64,000 nt of DNA, taken from assembly GCA_002331385.1 (NCBI GenBank), contig DCYB01000011.1, forward strand, positions 62,001 through 126,000. The letters run 5' to 3'. The notes under the pieces are model-generated. The model saw only the letters and a program-made list of their open reading frames with translations. It ran no database searches and was not told where the DNA came from. The position numbers were made by a program, and so were the translations under genes. The stretch is from Comamonadaceae bacterium UBA2121 (GTDB lineage: Bacteria; Pseudomonadota; Gammaproteobacteria; Burkholderiales; Burkholderiaceae_C). Of the stretch, positions 1-8,908 are shown one piece after another. Each line of letters starts with the position of its first letter. Positions within the stretch are counted from its first letter, which is position 1.

Positions 1-134
1 ACTACGACGCAGAGCGTATCCTCGTGGACGACGAAAAGGTCAAGCTCGCCCGCTTGGCGCTGGTGGCTGCCACCGCGCAGGTGTTGCACAATGGCCTGGC
101 CGTGCTCGGCGTATCCGCGCCGCAGCGCATGTAA
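1..134 (+). CDS. argS: arginyl-tRNA synthetase, C-terminal end (partial)
   Basis: Only the last 43 codons are in the window; the gene enters from the left edge and stops with TAA at 132-134. The reading frame ends in the pattern KLARLALVAATAQVLHNG...LGVSAP, which matches the C-terminal anticodon-binding (DALR) helix of bacterial ArgS, the enzyme that charges tRNA-Arg. The next gene starts within about 20 bases, so they are probably co-transcribed. The assignment rests on this short tail and on the typical argS-SPOR-dsbA order of Comamonadaceae. Confidence 0.8.
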   Translation, partial: YDAERILVDDEKVKLARLALVAATAQVLHNGLAVLGVSAPQRM

Positions 135-155
135 CCTCGAGTGACAAATCGATAT

Positions 156-866
156 ATGAAGAATCAGCAACGCGGCGGCCTCATGCTGGGGCTTATTCTG
201 GGTGTGCTTCTGGGGCTGGGAGTGGCGTTGGCTGTGGCCGTTTACGTCACCAAGGTGCCAGTGCCGTTCCTGAACAAGAACGCCTCGCGCGGTCCGGGCC
301 AGGACGAAGCAGAGGCCCAGCGCAACAAGAACTGGAATCCCAACGGCAGCCTGCAAAGCCGTCCGGCTCCGGCACGTGCGGGCAGCGGATCGACCACCGC
401 CTCGGGAGACGTCACGACGGCGCCTCCTGCCGTGACGGGCACCGTGACACCGGCCACGCCCACGCCAGCAGCGTCCGCGCCGACGGTGACCGCCTCGGCC
501 CCTGCGTCGCGTGCGTCGGCGGCGCAGGCGGCACGCCCGACCAGCAGCGATCCGCTCGGCGATCTGGCACGCGCCCGTGCGGCGGCAGCGCCTGCTCCGG
601 CACCAGTGCAGTCCACCACCGATCCGTTTGACTATTTCGTGCAGGCGGGCGCGTTCCGCTCGCAGGCCGACGCCGATGCGCAGCGCGCCAAGCTGGCCAT
701 GCTGGGCTGGGAAGCGCGCGTGAGCGAGCGCGAGCAGAATGGGCGCACCGTATTCCGGGTTCGCGTCGGGCCATTTGGAAAGCGCGATGATGCGGACTCG
801 CTCAAGGGCAAACTGGATGGGGCAGGCATTGAAACTGCGCTCGTCCGTGTTCAGCGATCACAATGA
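156..866 (+). CDS. SPOR domain-containing membrane protein
   Basis: A 236-residue protein counted from ATG 156; a GTG at 141 in the same frame is an alternative. After a short basic N-terminus there is one membrane helix (about residues 9-32, GLMLGLILGVLL...). A long low-complexity Ala/Pro/Thr linker follows (about 60-160), then a C-terminal SPOR domain (about 165-235, containing DYFVQAGAF and FRVRVGPF). SPOR domains bind denuded septal peptidoglycan, so a role in cell-division envelope remodelling (FtsN/DedD-like) is expected. It sits directly behind argS and before dsbA. Confidence 0.85.
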   Translation: MKNQQRGGLMLGLILGVLLGLGVALAVAVYVTKVPVPFLNKNASRGPGQDEAEAQRNKNWNPNGSLQSRPAPARAGSGSTTASGDVTTAPPAVTGTVTPATPTPAASAPTVTASAPASRASAAQAARPTSSDPLGDLARARAAAAPAPAPVQSTTDPFDYFVQAGAFRSQADADAQRAKLAMLGWEARVSEREQNGRTVFRVRVGPFGKRDDADSLKGKLDGAGIETALVRVQRSQ

Positions 867-970
867 GGCGAAACGTGAGCGAGCGCAGCCAAATGAAACT
901 TTTTGGCCGATCGTCGCTCACAATCACCGGTAAAAGAATCTGCATACATTGATTGAGGAAGGTCCCATTC

Positions 971-1633
971 ATGCAACGCCGCGAGTTTTCCCTGTCCAGC
1001 GCCACCGCCGTGGCTGCATCTGCCGTCGGTCTGCCTTTGACTCTTGCTGCCTCGCTGCCCGCACAGGCGCAGGTGCGTCAGTTCAAGGAAGGCAAGGACT
1101 TCGTCAAGCTCAAGAAGCCCGTGGCGACCAGCGCGCCTGCAGGCAAGGTCGAGGTGATCGAGTTCTTCTGGTACAGCTGCCCGCACTGCCACCAGTTCGA
1201 GCCGACCTTTGAAGCCTGGGCCAAGTCCGCGCCGGCCACCATGGCCATCCACCGCGTGCCGGTGGCGTTCAACGCCAGCTTCATTCCGCAACAAAAGCTG
1301 TATTTCGCGCTGGAAGCACTGAATCTGCTGCCCCAGTTGCACACCAAGGTGTTCCGCGCCGTGCACGTGGAGCGCGTGCCGCTCAACAAGGACGAGCAGA
1401 TCTTTGAATGGGTCGGCAAGCAGGGCACGGACGTGGCAAAGTTCAAGGAAGCCTACAACTCCTTCAACACCGCCAACCAGTTGCGCCGCGCGAGCCAGTT
1501 GCAGGAAGCCTATCAGGTGGAGGGCGTGCCCTCCATGGGCGTGGCGGGCAAGTACTACACCGATGGCACCATGGCTGGCAATATGCAAAGCGTGCTGCAA
1601 GTCGTCGACTACCTTGCCACATTGAAGGCTTGA
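971..1633 (+). CDS. dsbA: thiol:disulfide interchange protein DsbA
   Basis: Periplasmic oxidase that introduces disulfide bonds into exported proteins. The 220-residue product from ATG 971 begins with MQRREF and a hydrophobic signal ending near AQA-Q (residue about 33); the N-terminal twin Arg could suggest Tat export. The thioredoxin-fold active site CPHC is at residues 70-73 (in FWYSCPHCHQF), and the cis-Pro loop VEGVPSMGV lies near residue 190. A TTG at 953 would add six residues but is not needed. A strong terminator follows at 1661. Confidence 0.93.
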   Translation: MQRREFSLSSATAVAASAVGLPLTLAASLPAQAQVRQFKEGKDFVKLKKPVATSAPAGKVEVIEFFWYSCPHCHQFEPTFEAWAKSAPATMAIHRVPVAFNASFIPQQKLYFALEALNLLPQLHTKVFRAVHVERVPLNKDEQIFEWVGKQGTDVAKFKEAYNSFNTANQLRRASQLQEAYQVEGVPSMGVAGKYYTDGTMAGNMQSVLQVVDYLATLKA

Positions 1634-1660
1634 GTCCTACTGTTTCGCATCGTTGCAATA

Positions 1661-1689
1661 ACGCACCCGCCAGGGTGCGTTTTTGTTTG
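1661..1689 (+). terminator. Rho-independent terminator after dsbA
   Basis: A perfect 8-bp stem (ACGCACCC / GGGTGCGT) with a GCCA loop is followed immediately by TTTTGTTTG. It lies 27 bases after the dsbA stop and separates dsbA from lptA. Confidence 0.92.
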
Positions 1690-1798
1690 CGCTGCGGCCC
1701 CATCATGACTGGCTCCGGCAATTGATCCTTTGGGCTCCCCGTGCCGTTACTATGGGCGAAGACGTTTCGCTACAATGGAGCAGCAAGATTCATGCCCT

Positions 1799-2470
1799 AT
1801 GAAAACCAGATATTTTTCCCTTGTTGTGAGTGTTCTGCTGGCCCTTGGCTCACCTGGCGTCCAGGCGGAGCGGGCCGACCGTGAAAAGCCCATGAACATC
1901 GAGGCGGATGCGCTTCGGCACGACGAGCTCAAGCAGATCAGCGTGTTCACGGGCAACGTCGTGATGACCAAGGGGACCATCGTGCTGCGTGGTGCCCAGT
2001 TGGAAGTGCGCCAGGACCCGGATGGTTTCCAGTACGGCACGGTGACCGCTGCGGCCGGCAAACGTGCCTTCTTTCGGCAAAAGCGTGATACGGCGCCCGG
2101 AGCGCCGCACGAGTTCGTCGAAGGCGAAGGCGAAGTCATCGAATATGACGGCAAAGCCGACATCGTGAAGTTCATCCGGCGTGGTGAGTTGCGGCGCTAC
2201 CGCGACACCACCCTGACCGATCAGGTGAACGGCGCGGTCATCGTCTACAACAACATCACGGACATCTTCACCGTGGACGGCCAGAAAAATGCACCGTCGG
2301 GCGCGCAAAGTGGCACGCCGACAGGCCGCGTGCGCATGACGCTCACGCCCAAGGAAAAGCCGGCAGAGGGCGCGCCCGCCCAGCCCGGTCGTTCAGGCAC
2401 GCCACCGGCACTGCGCACGAGCCCTGAAATCAATAACAACAACAGCAAAGGCAGCGGCGCAAGCAAGTGA
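1799..2470 (+). CDS. lptA: LPS transport periplasmic protein LptA
   Basis: LptA bridges the inner-membrane LptBFGC and outer-membrane LptDE complexes and carries lipopolysaccharide across the periplasm. The 223-residue product from ATG 1799 has a signal peptide (about residues 1-23, ending VQA) and the OstA/LptA fold signature (NIEADALRHDE..., VFTGNVVMTKGTIVLRG, about 30-70). The C-terminus is a disordered Pro/Ser/Asn tail. An upstream in-frame ATG at 1775 would precede the signal peptide awkwardly. The stop overlaps the lptB start, so the two are translationally coupled. The usual upstream lptC/kdsC are not here; dsbA occupies that place. Confidence 0.93.
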   Translation: MKTRYFSLVVSVLLALGSPGVQAERADREKPMNIEADALRHDELKQISVFTGNVVMTKGTIVLRGAQLEVRQDPDGFQYGTVTAAAGKRAFFRQKRDTAPGAPHEFVEGEGEVIEYDGKADIVKFIRRGELRRYRDTTLTDQVNGAVIVYNNITDIFTVDGQKNAPSGAQSGTPTGRVRMTLTPKEKPAEGAPAQPGRSGTPPALRTSPEINNNNSKGSGASK

Positions 2471-3255
2471 CTGAAGTAACCGAAATGGCACAGCCAGCGC
2501 AACCCGTGGATGCGCAAAGCTGTCTTGAGGCGCTGCATCTGGAGAAATCCTACGGCAGCCGCAAGGTGGTGAAGGACGTATCGCTGTCCGTGCGCAAGGG
2601 CGAAGTGGTCGGGCTGCTCGGCCCCAATGGTGCGGGCAAGACGACGTCGTTCTACATGATCGTCGGACTCGTGCGCAGCGATGCGGGCGAGATCTACATC
2701 GACGGCCAACCCGTGCAGAACCTGCCCATCCATCGCCGCTCGAGGCTGGGGCTGTCGTACCTGCCGCAGGAGGCCTCGATCTTCCGCAAACTGAACGTGG
2801 AAGAGAACGTGCGCGCCGTGCTGGAGTTGCAGCAGGACGAGCACGGTCGCCCGCTGTCGCGCGCCGTGATCGAAGAGCGGCTCACCTTGCTGCTGCAGGA
2901 ATTGCGCGTGGACCACCTGCGCGAATCGCCCGCGCTGGCCCTGTCGGGTGGCGAGCGCCGCCGCGTGGAAATTGCACGCGCGCTGGCAACGCAGCCACGC
3001 TTCATCCTGCTTGACGAGCCGTTCGCCGGTATCGACCCGATTGCGGTGATCGAGATCCAGCGCATCATCGGCTTCCTCAAGGATCGGGGCATCGGGGTGC
3101 TGATCACCGACCACAACGTGCGCGAGACGCTGGGCATCTGCGATCACGCTTTCATCATCAGCGACGGGCATGTGCTCGCGCAGGGAACGCCATCAGAAAT
3201 CGTGGAGAACCCCGACGTACGCCGGGTCTATCTGGGCGAACATTTCCGCATGTGA
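2467..3255 (+). CDS. lptB: LPS export ABC transporter ATPase LptB
   Basis: Cytoplasmic ATPase that powers LPS extraction from the inner membrane with LptFG. It has 262 residues from GTG 2467, which overlaps the lptA stop; ATG 2485 is an alternative start. Walker A is GPNGAGKT (52-59), the ABC signature LSGGE is near 159-163 and Walker B FILLDEP near 179-185. The order lptA-lptB-rpoN is the standard proteobacterial arrangement. Confidence 0.96.
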   Translation: MTEVTEMAQPAQPVDAQSCLEALHLEKSYGSRKVVKDVSLSVRKGEVVGLLGPNGAGKTTSFYMIVGLVRSDAGEIYIDGQPVQNLPIHRRSRLGLSYLPQEASIFRKLNVEENVRAVLELQQDEHGRPLSRAVIEERLTLLLQELRVDHLRESPALALSGGERRRVEIARALATQPRFILLDEPFAGIDPIAVIEIQRIIGFLKDRGIGVLITDHNVRETLGICDHAFIISDGHVLAQGTPSEIVENPDVRRVYLGEHFRM

Positions 3256-3310
3256 GCATGAGCATGGGCTGCGCAGATACAGACCTCGCATCGATGCTGG
3301 ACCGCAGTCT

Positions 3311-4900
3311 ATGAAGCCAGGCCTGTCACTGCGCATGTCGCAGCATCTGGCGCTCACGCCCCAGTTGCAGCAATCCATCAAACTCCTGCAGTTGTCCACG
3401 CTCGAGCTGGAGCAAGAGGTCGAGCAGATGCTCGACGACAACCCGTTTCTCGAACGTGTTTCCGAAGAAGCGCCGCGCGAAGAATTCGGCATCAGCCACG
3501 AAGACACGCCCGTCAGCGCGGACGTGCGCGAGGCAGAGGCGCAGCCCCTGTCCACAGCGCCTGGCACCACCACGACGAGCGATGTCCAGGATGCCGGAGC
3601 AGAAGCTGGCGCGGAAACCACGTCCAGCACCGAGTCACTCGACTGGGAAGGCGATGGCACGGTGGAGGTGTCGCACGACGACAGCGAGTGGGGCGGCGAT
3701 GCGCCCGCGCGCAATCACACCTCCAGCGGCGGCGATGACGATGAAGCGGACGCCATCGATCTGGCGCGCAGCCATGAATCGCTGACCGACCACCTGCATC
3801 AGCAAGCGCTGTCGCTGCGCCTGTCCGAAGTGGACACCGCTGCCGTGCGCTTTCTCATCGAGTCGCTCAACGACGATGGTTATCTGGAAGAGTCGCTAGC
3901 CGAACTGGCACTGGAACTGGCCGGCAATGACGCGCCCATGGAGGAGCTCGAAGAGCTCGTACACCGCTTCACCGTCGGGCTGCGGCTGCTGCAAAGCCTC
4001 GATCCTGCTGGTGTCGGCGCGCGCCATCTGGGCGAATGCCTCACGTTGCAACTGCACGCCATGAACCAGGAGGAGGAAGGCGATCCCGCCGTGATCGAGG
4101 TGGCGCTGTCGATTTGCCGCGACTCGCTGGACCTGCTGGCGCGCCGCGACGTGAAACGCATCACGCAAGCCTGCGGGGCGGGCGAAGAGCTCACCCGCGC
4201 CGCCATGAACCTCATCGCGCGACTGGAGCCGCGACCCGGACGCCGCTTTGCCGACGTGCAGCGCCAGATCATCGTGCCCGACGTCATCGTCAAGAACATC
4301 GGGCGCGGCGCGCAGATGCGCTTTTCGGTGCAACTCAATCCGGACATCATGCCGCGCCTGCGCGTACACGACGTCTACGCCAATGCCATGCGTGGCGCGC
4401 GCGGCAGCGATGGCCATCCCGCGCTGCAGCAGCGCTTGCAGGAGGCGCGCTGGTTCATCAAGAACGTGCAGCAGCGCTTCGACACCATTCTGCGCGTCTC
4501 CACCGCCATCGTCGAGCGGCAAAAGAACTTCTTCGTGCACGGCGAACTGGCCATGCGTCCACTAGTGTTGCGCGACATTGCCGACGAACTCGGCCTGCAC
4601 GAATCCACCATCAGCCGCGTGACCACGGCCAAATACATGTCCACGCCGCAGGGCACGTTCGAGTTGAAATATTTCTTCGGCTCGGGTCTGGGCACCGAGA
4701 CGGGGGGCAGCGCTTCCAGCACCGCGGTGAAGGCGCTCATCAAGCAATTGCTGAGCAGCGAGAACCCCAAGAAGCCGCTCTCGGACAGCAAGATCGCCGA
4801 CATGCTGGCGGAGCAAGGCATCGAATGTGCGCGCCGCACGGTGGCCAAATACCGCGAGGCGCTCAAGATCCCGCCTGCCAACCTGCGCAAGGCCGTCTGA
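3311..4900 (+). CDS. rpoN: RNA polymerase sigma-54 factor
   Basis: Alternative sigma factor for -24/-12 promoters, needing AAA+ activators. The start at ATG 3311 gives 529 residues beginning MKPGLSLRMSQHLALTPQLQQ, the canonical region I that contacts activators. An acidic region II follows (about 50-150), then the core-binding domain and the C-terminal DNA-binding part with the RpoN box ARRTVAKYRE near 507-516. The open frame extends upstream to 3170 but overlaps lptB and lacks family similarity there. Confidence 0.96.
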   Translation: MKPGLSLRMSQHLALTPQLQQSIKLLQLSTLELEQEVEQMLDDNPFLERVSEEAPREEFGISHEDTPVSADVREAEAQPLSTAPGTTTTSDVQDAGAEAGAETTSSTESLDWEGDGTVEVSHDDSEWGGDAPARNHTSSGGDDDEADAIDLARSHESLTDHLHQQALSLRLSEVDTAAVRFLIESLNDDGYLEESLAELALELAGNDAPMEELEELVHRFTVGLRLLQSLDPAGVGARHLGECLTLQLHAMNQEEEGDPAVIEVALSICRDSLDLLARRDVKRITQACGAGEELTRAAMNLIARLEPRPGRRFADVQRQIIVPDVIVKNIGRGAQMRFSVQLNPDIMPRLRVHDVYANAMRGARGSDGHPALQQRLQEARWFIKNVQQRFDTILRVSTAIVERQKNFFVHGELAMRPLVLRDIADELGLHESTISRVTTAKYMSTPQGTFELKYFFGSGLGTETGGSASSTAVKALIKQLLSSENPKKPLSDSKIADMLAEQGIECARRTVAKYREALKIPPANLRKAV

Positions 4901-4949
4901 CGCGGCGCACGCAATCCTCCTCCATCCCCTCTTTCCCTGACCGACGGAC

Positions 4950-5393
4950 ATGGCACGCATCATCTTCGACCTTCCAGACCGCTTCGCCTTCAGCACGGAA
5001 GTGCAGATCTACATCAGCCATGTGAATCAGGGCGGCCATCTGGACAATGCTCAGTTGCTCAGCCTCGTCTCCGAAGCGCGCCTGCGCTTTTTCCAGTCGA
5101 TCGACTTCCCGTCTCCCGCGCTTCCCGACGTCTCCATCGTTGTGGGTGACATCGTCGCGCAATACAAGTCCGAAGGCTTCCACGGCGAAGTCATGCGCAT
5201 TGACATGACCCCCGCCGACTTCAACCGCTACGGCTTCGATCTGGTGTTCCACGTCACCGAAAAAGTCACGGGCCGCGAGGTCGCGCGCGGCAAGACCGGT
5301 ATTGCGTTTGTCAGCAAGACGAGCCGCAGCGTGGTGCCGATTCCGGAGCCAGTGCGGGCGCGATTGCTCGATCTGGCGTCCTTGCCCGCCTGA
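4950..5393 (+). CDS. hotdog-fold acyl-CoA thioesterase family protein
   Basis: A 147-residue single hotdog domain of the 4-hydroxybenzoyl-CoA/YbgC-like thioesterase type. The region VNQGGHLDNAQLLSLVSEAR (about residues 27-46) matches the family pattern in which an Asp or Asn within a 'Y/G-H-x-D-N' loop starts the hotdog helix. A later segment (EVARGKTGIAFVSKTSRSVVP) is the terminal strand. It would hydrolyse an acyl- or aryl-CoA in the cytoplasm; the substrate cannot be told. It follows rpoN by 49 bases. Confidence 0.75.
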   Translation: MARIIFDLPDRFAFSTEVQIYISHVNQGGHLDNAQLLSLVSEARLRFFQSIDFPSPALPDVSIVVGDIVAQYKSEGFHGEVMRIDMTPADFNRYGFDLVFHVTEKVTGREVARGKTGIAFVSKTSRSVVPIPEPVRARLLDLASLPA

Positions 5394-5644
5394 TCTGCCC
5401 TTTCTGCGGAGCCGTTATCCGCTCCTTGCCTGCACGTCCCCAGACGGCATTGCAGGCCTTGTCGTGCGCGTTAATGCGCAATTGGATGACAGGCGCGCGT
5501 CTCGCGGCGCCCCAGTATGGCGCAAGGCTGGTCTTGGTCCGGTGGGACGGGCAGCTCTGACATATCCTCTTCAGCTTGAATCCATGGTGAGTGCCGCGCC
5601 TATCGCCGCACCTCCACCATGGTAGTGGAACAGGGAGGCACATC

Positions 5645-8600
5645 ATGCAAGGGAGCAGGGGCGTCGGCCGTTCGTTCATTGCCATGGGGCTGGGCTTCTC
5701 GCTGTTGTGCTCTGTGCAGGCGCGCAATCTGCCGACCATCGATGCCCTGCATTCAGAATCGTTGGCAAAACGCAGCAGCACGCATCAAGCGGCCATGGCC
5801 GAGGTGCGCAGCATCTCCTGGGAGGATCGGCTGGGCGTGCCCGCGTTCCTGTCGCTCGATCCATCCAGGGCACCCGCAGCGCCTGTGCAGCGCAAGTCGC
5901 GACAGGATGTGACTGATGCGGCGCGTACCCAATTCAAAGCGCTGGCCGGACTTTATGGCCTGAACATCGAGGAACTGGACGCAGCGCCTGCACGCGTACA
6001 CATGGATCTGGACAGCGGCGCGCAAATCGTCCGGTTCACCAGCGAGCGCGACGGGATTCCCGTTTTCCGCGAACAGGCCACCATGCTGCTCGATGGACAA
6101 CTGCGCGCGCTGAGCCTTGGCGGTTATCTGGGAACGACGGCACTAACCGGCCAACGGAAGTCCGCAATCGTTGTGCCGGTGACGCCCAGTCGCGCAGCGG
6201 CGTTGGCCTTGCGCGATTTTGATTTTCCATCGGGCATTGAGCGGCAGTTGGGCGCAGTGTCGCGCGCAATGCCAAGTGCAATTTCTGGTGCAGAAAAGAG
6301 TCAGCAGGCTGACGCTCGCCCTGTCGATGGCTATGCCTACCTTGCGCCAGACGGATTTGCCGTTGGCGCAGCGGGCGCAGTGCTCGATGGGCCGGTACGT
6401 TACCGGGCGATATGGTTTCGCCTGCCGGACGGACTGGTTCCTGCCTGGTACCTCGAAGTGCGCGTTCTGGAGCGACAGAGCCTGCATGCCTATGCCTACG
6501 TGATTGCGCAGGACGATGGTCGTGTGCTGTTTCGCAGCAGTCAGATGGCGCATGAATCGGTGCCCGCGAACGGCTTTGGCGCGTGGGCCGATCCGCTCAC
6601 TGGCGCGCCCTATCCCGGGCCGCAAGGGCTGGCGCTGAATCCGTATCCCCACGCGCAGCCTAGCGGCTATTCCCCCGAGCTACTACCCGCATCCGGGGTG
6701 ATGCCGGGCCCGGACGCTTTGTGGGTCGATGCTTCTTTGAACGCAGGATTGCGTTTTTCAAGCGGAAACAATGCTGCTGTGTTTGCCGATACCCAAGCGC
6801 CGCGCGGTTACATGGGAGCAGCGCTTGATTCTCTGCGCAGTTGTCCCACGCCATCGCAGTCGGCGAAGTCGGATGTTTATGGCTGCGCCGATCGCAGTTC
6901 GTTCACCGCGCGCTACGATTTTTCGCGTGACGCCGATTCGGATATCGGTCAAATCAACGCATCGATTTCCAACGCCTTCTACGTCCTGAACTGGCTGCAC
7001 GACTGGTTCTATGAGGCAGGCTTTGACGAGGCATCGGGCAATGCGCAGCGCGTCAATTTCGGCAAGGGCGGCGTGGAAGGCGACCCGTTGGATGTGCGCG
7101 TCGTGGACTACACGGGGAGCAACAATGCCAGCATGCTGACGCCCGCAGATGGCGCATCTCCCGTAATGCGCAGCTATGTCTATCGCTATGCAACGCCGTC
7201 ACGCAGCAGTGCGATGGACAACACCATCCTGGTGCACGAATGGGGACACTATCTGACGCAGCGCCTCATTGGCAACGCGAGCGGGCTGACGACGCGACAA
7301 GCGGCCGTCCTGGGCGAGGGGTGGGGCGACTTCATTGCGCAATTGGTGACGGTAACGGAGTCAGACCGCAGCAAACCGGGCAACGAGCGCTATCAGGGAG
7401 CCTACGCACAAGGGGCATACGCCAACGCAAGTGGGCGATATCCGGGACAGGATTTTTCCAACGCTGCCTATTTCGGTAGTCGCCGCTATCCCTACTCGAC
7501 CGACATGGACAAGAACCCGCTGACGCTGAAGCATATTCAGGACGGTGTGCCATTGCCGGAGGGGCCGCCGCTCAATCAACCGCTGATTCACATGCAGCGT
7601 CAGATGAGCCAGGGCAACGCCGAAGTGCATAACGCCGGGGAGGTCTGGGCCAGCCTGCTGTGGGAGTGCTATGCCGCCATCCTCAATCAGCGACCATTCG
7701 ACGATGCACAGGACCGGATGAAGCGCTACGTGGTTGCTGGCCTCAAACTCGCGCCGATCAACCCCACGCTGCTGGAGTCGCGTGACGCGGTGCTGGCCGC
7801 AGCGGCAGCCAATGATCCGCAAGACTACGCGGCCTGTCTGGGCGGCTTTGCCAAGCGCGGCGCGGGTCTGGGAGCGGTCGGACCGGATCGTCTTTCCGTG
7901 TCCCTGCAAGGGGTGACGGAAAGCTATGACGCGGGCGCATTGCTCGTTGTCGACAGCGTGGCGTTATCGCTGTCCGGTCCGGATGCCCAACGCTGCGACG
8001 AGGACGATATTCTGGATAACGGAGAAACCGCCGTTCTGGCCGTGCGTGTGCTGAACAAGGGAAGTGCCACGATCAGCGAAGCCACGCTTGTATTGCAGGC
8101 CGATCACGCGCAAGTGTCCTTTCCCGCCGGAGCGCGCCTCACCCTCCACGAGGCCATCGATCCCGGACAAGCGCGTACAGTGTATGTGCCGGTCAGTCTT
8201 GCGGGCATGGAAGGCTTTGGCCATTCCCGGATCGGCGTGACCATCGAATCGACGCAGCAGGAAGCTGCGGTGCTGGGACGCTCGCTCGATCTCTGGCTCA
8301 ACGCCGACATTGTGCAGAACAGTTCCACCAGCGACGCGGTGTCGGTGTGGCCGGGCGGCATGGACCTGCAAGGAAGCCACTGGTTTGTTGCCGGACACGA
8401 GGGTGAGCAGTGGTATCAGGCGCAGATGCCGAACGACAATTCCCTGAACACTTGGTACTCACCCGTGCTGAAGGCCAGTGCATACGAGGACGTGGTACTG
8501 ACCTTCGATCACCGGTTTGCATTTGCGTCCGATGCGTCCAATGGCGGGCAGTTGGTGGTCTCACGCGCTTATTCCGCCGATTGGGTGGTTCCGAGCGACA

Positions 8601-8902
8601 TGGCCGGTTACAACGGAGAGGTCTGGTGGAAGCGCAATGGCATGGTGAGCACGAACCAGATTCGCAGCCAGCCTGCGTTCGTCCGTGACTCGGGCGGCTG
8701 GCAGCGCAACGTAACCGTGCATCTGGGACGACAGTACGCGGGTCAGGACATCCGGGTCGGTTGGCGCATGGGTGCAGCAGCGGGAGCGAATGCCCAAGGG
8801 ACGCAGTTCTGGGCCATCGACAACATCCGGGTGACAGGCATCACCAACCAGCCCTTTGCATCGATATCCAGCAACGCGCAGAGCTGTGCGCCCAGACCAT
8901 GA
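5645..8902 (+). CDS. secreted M36 (fungalysin-type) zinc metalloprotease
   Basis: A 1085-residue secreted protein from ATG 5645 (ribosome site AGGGAGG just upstream), with a signal peptide in the first ~27 residues (...LLCSVQA-R). An N-terminal pro-region with an FTP-like segment precedes the catalytic domain. The zinc motif HEWGH is at 531-535 and the third ligand lies in GEGWGD (Glu 558), the arrangement of peptidase family M36. After about 770 come a CARDB-like beta-sandwich (DDILDNGETAVLAVRVLNKG) and a C-terminal jelly-roll segment. The gene stands alone, convergent with lpxO. Extracellular protein degradation is the likely role. Confidence 0.85.
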   Translation: MQGSRGVGRSFIAMGLGFSLLCSVQARNLPTIDALHSESLAKRSSTHQAAMAEVRSISWEDRLGVPAFLSLDPSRAPAAPVQRKSRQDVTDAARTQFKALAGLYGLNIEELDAAPARVHMDLDSGAQIVRFTSERDGIPVFREQATMLLDGQLRALSLGGYLGTTALTGQRKSAIVVPVTPSRAAALALRDFDFPSGIERQLGAVSRAMPSAISGAEKSQQADARPVDGYAYLAPDGFAVGAAGAVLDGPVRYRAIWFRLPDGLVPAWYLEVRVLERQSLHAYAYVIAQDDGRVLFRSSQMAHESVPANGFGAWADPLTGAPYPGPQGLALNPYPHAQPSGYSPELLPASGVMPGPDALWVDASLNAGLRFSSGNNAAVFADTQAPRGYMGAALDSLRSCPTPSQSAKSDVYGCADRSSFTARYDFSRDADSDIGQINASISNAFYVLNWLHDWFYEAGFDEASGNAQRVNFGKGGVEGDPLDVRVVDYTGSNNASMLTPADGASPVMRSYVYRYATPSRSSAMDNTILVHEWGHYLTQRLIGNASGLTTRQAAVLGEGWGDFIAQLVTVTESDRSKPGNERYQGAYAQGAYANASGRYPGQDFSNAAYFGSRRYPYSTDMDKNPLTLKHIQDGVPLPEGPPLNQPLIHMQRQMSQGNAEVHNAGEVWASLLWECYAAILNQRPFDDAQDRMKRYVVAGLKLAPINPTLLESRDAVLAAAAANDPQDYAACLGGFAKRGAGLGAVGPDRLSVSLQGVTESYDAGALLVVDSVALSLSGPDAQRCDEDDILDNGETAVLAVRVLNKGSATISEATLVLQADHAQVSFPAGARLTLHEAIDPGQARTVYVPVSLAGMEGFGHSRIGVTIESTQQEAAVLGRSLDLWLNADIVQNSSTSDAVSVWPGGMDLQGSHWFVAGHEGEQWYQAQMPNDNSLNTWYSPVLKASAYEDVVLTFDHRFAFASDASNGGQLVVSRAYSADWVVPSDMAGYNGEVWWKRNGMVSTNQIRSQPAFVRDSGGWQRNVTVHLGRQYAGQDIRVGWRMGAAAGANAQGTQFWAIDNIRVTGITNQPFASISSNAQSCAPRP

Positions 8903-8908
8903 ATCGGA

